Source: Parachlamydiales bacterium (GTDB taxonomy: Bacteria > Chlamydiota > Chlamydiia > Chlamydiales > Rhabdochlamydiaceae). From it: DNA of 6,940 bases. Where the stretch lies: NCBI GenBank assembly GCA_020050965.1, contig JAGVJV010000065.1:1-6940 (forward strand), given 5' to 3'. A program made the position numbers and the translations under genes. The notes under the pieces were generated by a model, which was given only the letters and a program-made list of their open reading frames with translations, made no database searches and was not told the origin of the DNA. This document shows, piece by piece, positions 1 through 5,284 of this stretch (position 1 is its first letter; each line of letters begins with the position of its first letter).

Positions 1-570
1 TCCGATCTACCTTGGATCCGGATGTCGATGAAAGAGGCGATCAAACATTACGGAAAAATCGATGTGGATAAACTCTCTGATGAGCAGATGAAGGAGAAGC
101 TGCAAGGGCGCATTGACCCAGAAAAAATGATCGATGCCCCTCGTGGGATTTTAATTGCTCTAATGTTTGAGGAATATGCTGAAGAACACTTAATTCAACC
201 GCACCACATCACCGACCATCCAATTGAGACCACACCGCTCTGTAAACTTCACCGGGACCCAAAAATGCGTCAGGAGCGCTTTGTCGAGCGTTTTGAGAGC
301 TTTATCCTCGGTATGGAGTGCTGCAATGCCTACACCGAGCTCAACGACCCCATTTTACAGCGGGAGCTGCTCGAGCAGCAGGCGATGATGCGCGAGGCAG
401 GGGATGCTGAGGCCAACCCTATGGATGAAGAATTTATCGAGGCAATCTGCCAGGGAATGCCCCCTACAGGTGGACTCGGGATCGGGATTGACAGGTTATG
501 TATGTTATTTGCGGGGGTCCATTCGATTCGAGATGTGCTGTTCTTCCCCGTGATGCGTCCTGAAGAATAA
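1..570 (+). CDS. lysS: Lysyl-tRNA synthetase, class II (3' part, cut at left edge)
   Basis: This is the last 189 codons of a class II lysyl-tRNA synthetase, the cytoplasmic enzyme that joins lysine to tRNA-Lys with ATP. The reading frame is open from base 1 and stops at TAA 568-570, so the start and class II motifs 1 and 2 lie outside the window. What is seen is the end of the catalytic domain: the stretch FEEYAEEHLIQPHHITDHP followed by the ERFE.F..G.E..NAY.ELNDP block, which is characteristic of LysRS, and class II motif 3 as GLGIGIDRLCMLF, whose Arg contacts ATP. The protein ends HSIRDVLFFPVMRPEE, matching the usual LysRS C-terminus, so the 3' end is intact. It converges on the CYTH gene with 18 bp between the stop codons. 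Family identification is secure. Confidence 0.97.
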   Translation, partial: SDLPWIRMSMKEAIKHYGKIDVDKLSDEQMKEKLQGRIDPEKMIDAPRGILIALMFEEYAEEHLIQPHHITDHPIETTPLCKLHRDPKMRQERFVERFESFILGMECCNAYTELNDPILQRELLEQQAMMREAGDAEANPMDEEFIEAICQGMPPTGGLGIGIDRLCMLFAGVHSIRDVLFFPVMRPEE

Positions 571-582
571 AAAAGTGCCGCG

Positions 583-605
583 CAGGAATTATTTTACAAT
601 TCCTG
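583..605 (-). terminator. Possible hairpin terminator between convergent lysS and CYTH gene
   Basis: CAGGAATT (583-590) and AATTCCTG (598-605) form a perfect 8-bp stem around a 7-nt loop. The hairpin overlaps the stop codon of the minus-strand CYTH gene. Read on the minus strand, a run of six T (from 569-574) follows the stem after about nine bases, which is farther than in a canonical intrinsic terminator. Read on the plus strand, no T run follows. It is a plausible weak terminator for the minus-strand gene and perhaps a stop for lysS readthrough, inferred from structure only. Confidence 0.4.
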
Positions 606-1194
606 AAGCAACCAGGGCCTGGTAATGGGTGGGGTTTTTCTGGGAGAGGAACTCAATCAGTTTCGCTTTGATCGGCCGCTTATGGTCGAATCCTAATCTT
701 TCGATGAACTTGTTGATGGCCTCTTCGGCTTGAGCGATCTTTCCAACGCTATTGACCATCAATTCAATTTCGGCGGTGCGATAGATGAAATCGTCGAAAT
801 AGGCTAGGTCTAGGTCGATGGTGAACTCTTCGATTTGATACTTGCGGCGGACGGTTTGGAAGGTAGCATATGGGAAAATTTTCGCATTCACAAGCGCCCT
901 TGAGAGCTCTTTCTCTTTCTCGAGGCCCAATTTCTTTAGGATCTCTGTCTCGTCGGTCACCTCTTCGTACCGATCGATTTCTCCTTTCAACCCGTTGATG
1001 CCCACTTTTAATTCAAATTGGCATTCCCGCTCGCGCAGCCAGATATCACTGGTTGTATAGCGGAAATCTGAGGTGTCAAAGTATGTGTCGGTCATAATCC
1101 GAGAGCCGAGAAAGGTACCTACCCGCTCGATCGCTTTGAGATCAGATTCTTTTAAGGCAATTTTCTTTTCTACTTCTATCATTGAAGACATCAT
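589..1194 (-). CDS. CYTH-domain triphosphatase, thiamine-triphosphatase-like
   Basis: A complete 201-aa CYTH (triphosphate tunnel metalloenzyme) protein, probably cytoplasmic, that should hydrolyse a triphosphate substrate with a divalent metal. The signature E-x-E-x-K is EVEKK at residues 7-11. The other expected charged tunnel residues are visible: R54 and R56 in WLRER, K63 in FELK, R116/R117 in RRKY, D127/D129 in DLDL, E142/E144 in AEIEL, and K178 in AKLIEFL. The order, the DTYFDT motif and the tail AKLIEFLSQKNPTHYQAL resemble animal thiamine triphosphatase more than bacterial CyaB or inorganic triphosphatase, and no CHAD domain is attached. Thiamine triphosphate is therefore the likeliest substrate, but inorganic triphosphate is possible. 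ATG codons lie at 1194, 1191 and 1182. AAGGG (complement of 1197-1201) is 2 nt from the first and 5 nt from the second, so 1191 is slightly favoured, a difference of one codon. It is transcribed divergently from the Inc-like gene. Confidence 0.88.
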   Translation of the reverse strand: MMSSMIEVEKKIALKESDLKAIERVGTFLGSRIMTDTYFDTSDFRYTTSDIWLRERECQFELKVGINGLKGEIDRYEEVTDETEILKKLGLEKEKELSRALVNAKIFPYATFQTVRRKYQIEEFTIDLDLAYFDDFIYRTAEIELMVNSVGKIAQAEEAINKFIERLGFDHKRPIKAKLIEFLSQKNPTHYQALVASGIVK

Positions 1195-1215
1195 AACCCT
1201 TTTTGCGATTTTTTC

Positions 1216-1245
1216 TTGAATAAATTTTTCATTAAGATGTAAAAT
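1216..1245 (+). promoter_or_regulatory. Sigma-70-type promoter for the Inc-like gene
   Basis: TTGAAT (1216-1221) and TAAAAT (1240-1245) are separated by 18 bp. They match the -35 and -10 consensus at 4 of 6 and 5 of 6 positions. Transcription would start near 1252, giving a leader of about 25 nt that contains the Shine-Dalgarno. The surrounding 1195-1276 region is very AT-rich, which raises the chance of random matches, but position and spacing fit the downstream gene well. No equally clear promoter is seen on the other strand for the CYTH gene. Confidence 0.6.
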
Positions 1246-1265
1246 CCTTGTATCAACAACAATTT

Positions 1266-1271
1266 AGGAGG
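1266..1271 (+). promoter_or_regulatory. Ribosome binding site, perfect AGGAGG
   Basis: AGGAGG lies five A residues before the ATG at 1277. It is the only consensus-perfect Shine-Dalgarno in the window, fixes the start of the Inc-like gene and suggests strong translation. The other complete genes here have weak or no such site. Confidence 0.85.
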
Positions 1272-1276
1272 AAAAA

Positions 1277-1822
1277 ATGGTAGGAACTGCAGAAATAATT
1301 GGTAATTTTTTTAATGGAGTGGCAGGAGCAGGACAAGCTGCCGAAGCATTAAATAACAACAATAACAACAACAATAATAACAATGTGCCGAATGTTGCTC
1401 AGCCACCGGTCGAACAACCAAAAGTTGAACAACAGAAGGTTGAAGAGCCAAAAGTCCCTGATGCAAACAATGAATTTCTTACAATTACTCAAGATTTTGT
1501 TAGCATCGATCTAAAAAACTTTACTGAGAAATATCCATTGATTGCAACGATTGCTGTGATCGCGACAGGCTTTTTCGGGCTAATGCATTTGTTTAGTTTT
1601 TCGCCGGTCAGTATCGTTACTGGGCTCTTTTTAGGTGCGATGTGTGTATCGCTCGCAAAGAGTGTATGGGGTGTCCATCGTTTTAGTATTTTTTCTAAGG
1701 TATGGACAAGGGCTATGCAGTCTTTTAGCAGCAACCCCGCTCCTGCTCCAAAAGCTCCAGCGGAAGCTCCAGCACAACCTGTTCAAGTGACTGTAGTGCT
1801 TCAACCAGATCAGAAAGTTTAA
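1277..1822 (+). CDS. Candidate inclusion membrane (Inc-like) protein with poly-Asn tract
   Basis: I do not recognise a named family for this 181-aa protein. Its architecture is clear. A short N-terminal segment (1-25) rich in Gly and Ala is followed by eleven consecutive Asn (26-36), then three tandem pentapeptides VEQPK/VEQQK/VEEPK (45-59). Two closely spaced hydrophobic segments follow (about 86-106 and 110-130) with only a short SFSP turn, then a basic stretch around 134-145 and an Ala/Pro-rich tail (154-168). There is no cleavable signal peptide at the N-terminus. A hydrophobic hairpin of two helices flanked by cytosol-exposed tails is the hallmark of chlamydial Inc proteins, which are type III secreted and inserted into the host vacuole membrane. 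That role is inference. Alternatively it is a small inner-membrane protein. It has its own promoter and a strong ribosome binding site, and it converges on priA with overlapping stop codons. Confidence 0.8.
   Translation: MVGTAEIIGNFFNGVAGAGQAAEALNNNNNNNNNNNVPNVAQPPVEQPKVEQQKVEEPKVPDANNEFLTITQDFVSIDLKNFTEKYPLIATIAVIATGFFGLMHLFSFSPVSIVTGLFLGAMCVSLAKSVWGVHRFSIFSKVWTRAMQSFSSNPAPAPKAPAEAPAQPVQVTVVLQPDQKV
1352..1384 (+). repeat. (AAY)11 trinucleotide tract coding for poly-Asn
   Basis: Eleven successive AAT or AAC codons encode residues 26-36 of the Inc-like protein. The mixture of AAT and AAC makes it an imperfect microsatellite. Changes of whole units would keep the reading frame, so length variation among strains is possible. 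Confidence 0.9.
1409..1453 (+). repeat. Three tandem 15-bp units coding VEQPK-like pentapeptides
   Basis: Units at 1409-1423, 1424-1438 and 1439-1453 encode VEQPK, VEQQK and VEEPK. They share the pattern GTY-GAA-SAR-CMR-AAR and form a charged, proline-containing linker between the poly-Asn tract and the membrane domain. Confidence 0.8.
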
Positions 1823-4041
1823 AAAAAAGTTGTCAAGGGGTCGACATCCACAGAAAGGCGGATGTCTCCCTTTTTTCCAAATTGAGTGCGCAACTGCTGC
1901 ACTTGGCTCAAAATCCGCCCCACTTTTTCAATTTTCACTAAGCACTGAAATCGGTATTTCCCTTTGATTTTGGCATACCCGCAAGGGATGACTGGATTGA
2001 TCTCTACATTCGAGGGAAGATGTTCGATCAATAGCTCTCTAAATCGTTTGGCGTGTGTTTCGCAGGCATGAGGGTCGCTTCCAGAAAAGGAAAATTTAAT
2101 GAGGTGACTATAGGGGGGGAATCCAAAGAGTTCGCGGGTTTGGATTTCTTCGTTATAGAAGGCGTCATAATCTTGATTGGCGGCATGGGCGATGATCGCA
2201 TTGTCAGGGAGGTGCGTTTGGATGAGCACTTCGCCGGGAAGATCGCCTCTTCCTGCTCTACCGGCTACTTGGGTCAGAAGCTGAAAAACGTTCTCGCTGG
2301 CCCGAAAATCGGGGATGTTGAGGCTGCCGTCCAGTCCTATCACACCTACTAGGGTTACTAGGGGGAAGTGCAGTCCCTTGGCGATCATTTGCGTTCCGAT
2401 GAGGACGTCGGCTTTACCTGAGCGAAATTCTTTAAAGATCTTTTCATGGCTCCCTTTATGGCGGGTAGTGTCGGCATCGAGGCGCAACGTGCGGATTGTG
2501 GGGAAGAGTGCATGCAGGGCCCGCTCGACCATTTCTGTGCCTGCTCCCTTGAACTTAAGGGGCCCATCGGCATGGCACTCGGGGCAGCTTGTTGGAGGAT
2601 TTTGCCTGAAATCGCACAGGTGGCAGGCGAGGATTTTTTCGCCGAGGTGGTAGGTCAGGGAGAGTTCACAATGTGGACAGCCGACCACATAGGAGCAGCT
2701 GGGGCACTGGGCGGCCGTATGGTAGCCGCGCCGGTTAAGAAAGAGGAGGGTCTGTTCCCCTTTTTCAAATCGCCTTTTGATCCCCGTGATGAGTGGATCG
2801 GAAAAGAGGACAAATCCTTTGGCCTTTTCAAATTCTTTGCGCATGTCGATGATTTTTACTTGTGGCAGCAGCGCTCTGTCGGCACGGTGTTGCAGACGAT
2901 GGAGTTGGTATTTTCCATTCACGGTGTTGAAATAGCTCTCTAAGCTTGGTGTTGCTGAGCCAAGGATCACCGGACATTTGGTCAGGTGGCCTCGAACGAC
3001 AGCCACATCGCGCGCATGGTATTTGGGAGTTTCATCGCTCTGTTTGTAAGAGGATTCGTGCTCTTCATCTACGATAATCATCCCTAGGTGGGGAACAGGG
3101 CTAAAAATAGCCGAGCGGGCGCCGATGACGATGGTGGCCTCTCCGCTGCGGATTTTATGCCAAGCATCGAACCGCTCTCCGCTTGAAAGGCGATGGTGCA
3201 AGATGGCGATTTTTTCTCCGCCGAATCGCCCTTTAAATCGTTCGATTGTTTGTGAGGTGAGGGCAATTTCTGGAACGAGGTAGATGATCCCTTTGCCCAT
3301 TTTGAGCACATGATCGATCGCTTGGAGGTACACTTCAGTTTTTCCACTCCCGGTCACACCGTGGATCAGATGGGTTTGAAAGGTGCCGCAACTAGCTAGT
3401 ATCGCTTCAAGGGTCTGCTGCTGCTCCGGATTGAGTTTTTTAGGCTTGGTGGGGAAAAATTCATGCTCAAAGATGGGGCTCCGATCAATGCGCACCTCTT
3501 GCACTTGAAGAATCTGCTGAGACTCGAGGGTTTTGACCGGACTATCGGTAACACCGCTTTTCTCAAGTAGTTCGCTCAAAAAAAGCCCTTTTGGCGACTG
3601 CAGGAGCTGGTCGAGAACTTTAGCTTGAGCTGGTCTTTTTCTCCGGAGCTCTTCACATTTTTCCCGCATTTTCTCTAGAGAAAGAAGCGGTTTGATGAAG
3701 CTCTGCGTTTTGTGTTTGGTGGTCTCATCGCGGAGTGAGGGGACGAGAATCGTTTTCAGCACTTTGCTTAAAGGTGCGCTATAGTATTTTGAGATCCACG
3801 AGGCTAGCTTAAAGAGCTCAGGCGAGACGAGCGGGTCTTCGTTTAGAATTTGAGAGATGGGCTTAGTGGGATAGGAGCTATGACTTTTTAGTGCTAAAAC
3901 GGTCCCCTTTGCTGTTTTGCCGCGCAAGGGTACCAAAACACGCATCCCAGCTTTTAAATCGATAAAATCGGCTGGTATCGCATAATCAAGTGGCTCTTCG
4001 AGGGAGCTATCTAAGATGACTTCGACGAAAGATGGTTGCAT
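1819..4041 (-). CDS. priA: Primosomal protein N' (replication restart helicase PriA)
   Basis: A superfamily 2 DNA helicase that recognises stalled or repaired forks and loads the replicative helicase. From the ATG at 4041 it has 740 aa, close to the roughly 730-aa E. coli protein. The N-terminal 3' DNA-end binding domain begins FVEVILDSSLEEPLDYAIP. Helicase motifs are Walker A GVTGSGKTE (228-236), DEEH (325-328), SAT (362-364), GTQMIAKG (549-556) and QVAGRAGR (591-598). Eight zinc-binding Cys lie in four pairs at 446/449, 455/458, 473/476 and 486/489. The C-terminus ends with VDVDP, as expected for the family. The frame stays open upstream to 4164, but that extension does not resemble PriA and overlaps the preceding gene, so 4041 is chosen. 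No Shine-Dalgarno precedes it. Its start lies 31 bp inside the upstream gene, suggesting translational coupling. It ends tail-to-tail with the Inc-like gene, sharing TTAA. Confidence 0.96.
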   Translation of the reverse strand: MQPSFVEVILDSSLEEPLDYAIPADFIDLKAGMRVLVPLRGKTAKGTVLALKSHSSYPTKPISQILNEDPLVSPELFKLASWISKYYSAPLSKVLKTILVPSLRDETTKHKTQSFIKPLLSLEKMREKCEELRRKRPAQAKVLDQLLQSPKGLFLSELLEKSGVTDSPVKTLESQQILQVQEVRIDRSPIFEHEFFPTKPKKLNPEQQQTLEAILASCGTFQTHLIHGVTGSGKTEVYLQAIDHVLKMGKGIIYLVPEIALTSQTIERFKGRFGGEKIAILHHRLSSGERFDAWHKIRSGEATIVIGARSAIFSPVPHLGMIIVDEEHESSYKQSDETPKYHARDVAVVRGHLTKCPVILGSATPSLESYFNTVNGKYQLHRLQHRADRALLPQVKIIDMRKEFEKAKGFVLFSDPLITGIKRRFEKGEQTLLFLNRRGYHTAAQCPSCSYVVGCPHCELSLTYHLGEKILACHLCDFRQNPPTSCPECHADGPLKFKGAGTEMVERALHALFPTIRTLRLDADTTRHKGSHEKIFKEFRSGKADVLIGTQMIAKGLHFPLVTLVGVIGLDGSLNIPDFRASENVFQLLTQVAGRAGRGDLPGEVLIQTHLPDNAIIAHAANQDYDAFYNEEIQTRELFGFPPYSHLIKFSFSGSDPHACETHAKRFRELLIEHLPSNVEINPVIPCGYAKIKGKYRFQCLVKIEKVGRILSQVQQLRTQFGKKGDIRLSVDVDPLTTFF

Positions 4042-4532
4042 ATACTGGACCAAAGCACTTTTTTCTGCTCGGTATTGTTCTGATATGTGGCAATAGAAGC
4101 AAGGACAATCTGTTTTTTTGCTCCGACATCTTTCTGTGCAATAACCAACGTGAATGCATCCCAATTTAGTTTTTGTTCGCCCTGGATTAGTTTGACAGGG
4201 CAGTGGTGTTTCTCAATCGCACTTTTCAAATTTTTTAAGAAAGGGAGATCCTCAGGAAAAAAGCTAACTAGCGCCACTTGCTTCATCAGGGGAATAGTCT
4301 GGAGGAGTTGGAGGTGGGGCAAATGCTTTTGAATTTTAGAAATAATAGAGGGGATTTCCTTTTTGGGTACTTGCTGTGGAGGCTCTTTTGGCTGTTGTGG
4401 AGGGGGTGTGGGAGCAGCTTGAACAATCTCGGGTTTTTTAGGGACCGGAGTTGGAGCAGGAGCAATCCACTTTGTGTCTTCCCTAAACAGGGACAGGGTA
4501 TCGCTGACTAATCTAAGTAAATCGCTACTCAT
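4011..4532 (-). CDS. Unknown 173-aa protein with Pro-rich linker, upstream of priA
   Basis: I do not recognise this protein. It has a short N-terminal helix-like segment (1-20, DLLRLVSDTLSLF) and a Pro/Gln/Lys-rich linker (about 24-60, with PTPPPQQPKEPPQQ). A C-terminal part (about 62-170) alternates hydrophobic strands and helices (VALVSFF, FTLVIAQKD, KQIVLASIA). No signal peptide, membrane segment or metal motif is visible. The start codon overlaps the previous gene's stop by 8 bp (ATGAGTAG), and the 3' end overlaps priA by 31 bp, so translation is probably coupled through the unit. No Shine-Dalgarno is evident. Chlamydia trachomatis, as I remember it, also has a small hypothetical gene beside priA. 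This may be its counterpart, but I cannot compare the sequences. The tight link to priA is the only functional hint. Confidence 0.78.
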   Translation of the reverse strand: MSSDLLRLVSDTLSLFREDTKWIAPAPTPVPKKPEIVQAAPTPPPQQPKEPPQQVPKKEIPSIISKIQKHLPHLQLLQTIPLMKQVALVSFFPEDLPFLKNLKSAIEKHHCPVKLIQGEQKLNWDAFTLVIAQKDVGAKKQIVLASIATYQNNTEQKKVLWSSICNHLSSKSS

Positions 4533-5100
4533 GGCGGGACATCAACTGCTCAATTTCAGGAATCAGCGCGTGGAATCCCCGGTTGGTAAATTCCCTTTGC
4601 ATTAGATGAGAGAGCTCTTCAAGACCATTGGGAGCCATTTTTTTTAAGAGAGCTGTAACATCGATTTCTTCATGGTGCTTAAGTAAAAAAAGAAGGAGGC
4701 TTTCGCTCTGACGGCACGCGATTAAAAAAGGTTCCAGAAGTGTATAGAGAAGATTGAAATTTTCTCTCGTTCTGATCACTTGCTCAAGGGCTGTCTGAAA
4801 GGCCAAAGTCTCTTCTGGCATCTCCGGAAAAGCAGATGAGAGAAGCCGTGCATGTTCGCACACTTTGTTTAAGCAGCCAACTTCATAAGACCAATCATAG
4901 GGGAAAAAACAAGCGGGTGAGGTGAAGACCGATTCCAGATTTTTTGCATCCATCGCGTAGAAGATTTCCGATAAAATGAATTGCAGCAAAAGAGCTCGGT
5001 TGCTGCCTTCAGCCACCGTTTTGATTGACAATGGAGAATAAAGGTAAATATCAGAATAAGGCATATTTCTCACTAAATCAAACGATCCAATATATTTCAA
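4525..5100 (-). CDS. Unknown 191-aa, mainly helical protein; TTG start
   Basis: I do not recognise this protein. It appears soluble and mainly helical, with leucine-rich amphipathic stretches at about 34-50, 100-128 and 133-165, no clear membrane span and no signal peptide. There are four Cys (64, 75, 81, 129) but no CxxC pattern. The start is TTG at 5098-5100, directly after an in-frame TAG (5101-5103). GAGGG (complement of 5108-5112) lies 7 nt upstream, which supports TTG over the first ATG 12 codons later, which would remove the MKYIGSFDLV beginning. The stop TAG overlaps the next gene's ATG. It is the first gene of the overlapping unit ending in priA, and the large palindrome separates it from ftsY. 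A conserved chlamydial hypothetical protein is the best guess. Confidence 0.78.
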   Translation of the reverse strand: MKYIGSFDLVRNMPYSDIYLYSPLSIKTVAEGSNRALLLQFILSEIFYAMDAKNLESVFTSPACFFPYDWSYEVGCLNKVCEHARLLSSAFPEMPEETLAFQTALEQVIRTRENFNLLYTLLEPFLIACRQSESLLLFLLKHHEEIDVTALLKKMAPNGLEELSHLMQREFTNRGFHALIPEIEQLMSRHE

Positions 5101-5107
5101 CTACTTA

Positions 5108-5112
5108 CCCTC
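5108..5112 (-). promoter_or_regulatory. Ribosome binding site deciding a TTG start
   Basis: Read on the minus strand this is GAGGG, with 7 nt (TAAGTAG) to the TTG at 5100. The spacing is good, and the adjoining in-frame stop excludes a longer product. The site lies one base outside the end of the large palindrome, so folding of the palindrome in the mRNA could affect ribosome access. Confidence 0.65.
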
Positions 5113-5113
5113 G

Positions 5114-5284
5114 GGGTCGACCTCCGATTTAACCTTCTGTCGATTTTCGGGTTCTTTTGAGCCGATTTTCGATCCAAATTGCAGGGGTAATATCAAACTG
5201 CCGTATATGACCCCTGCAATTTGGATCAAAAATCGGCCAAAATAATCCCGAAAATCGACGAAGCGTTAATTCGGAGGTCGACCC
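5114..5284. repeat. 171-bp imperfect palindrome (75-bp inverted arms)
   Basis: The left arm 5114-5188 and right arm 5210-5284 are inverted copies, ungapped over 75 bp with 11 mismatches (85% identity). The outer 14 bp (starting GGGTCGACCTCC) and the inner 15 bp (ending TTGCAGGGGT) are perfect, and mismatches cluster at arm positions 21-25 and 39-47. A further ATAT/ATAT pair (5190-5193 with 5205-5208) shares the same centre and leaves an 11-nt loop. CGATTTTCG occurs twice in the left arm, 22 bp apart. The right arm contains the last six codons of ftsY including its stop. The structure would form a very long RNA hairpin. It could be a MITE-like or palindromic insertion element, or a large terminator. 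No target-site duplication is obvious, and no long T run follows either arm. Confidence 0.9.

Noticed and set aside
1195..1276. Minus-strand promoter for the CYTH gene (TTGATA with an AATGAA box 17 bp later).
   Set aside because: The -10 box matches only 3 of 6 positions in very AT-rich DNA, so it cannot be told from chance.
1829..1846. Possible terminator for priA using its T8 run at the stop codon.
   Set aside because: The only stem before the T run is 4 bp (TGTC/GACA), too weak to call, and the T run encodes the terminal Phe residues.
1836..1848. GGGGTCGACATCC near the priA 3' end resembles the outer end of the palindrome (GGGGTCGACCTCC).
   Set aside because: These bases encode the conserved VDVDP end of PriA, the match is only about 13 bp, and no inverted partner is nearby, so it is probably coincidence.
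2446..2943. Plus-strand open frame of 165 codons inside priA.
   Set aside because: It is antisense to conserved helicase and zinc-binding sequence of PriA. Its composition reflects codon bias of the real gene, and it matches no recognisable protein.
4042..4164. In-frame Cys-rich extension of priA by 41 codons to an ATG at 4164.
   Set aside because: PriA homologues begin at the segment starting at 4041. The extension has no similarity to PriA, lies wholly inside the preceding gene in another frame, and the final length from 4041 fits the family.
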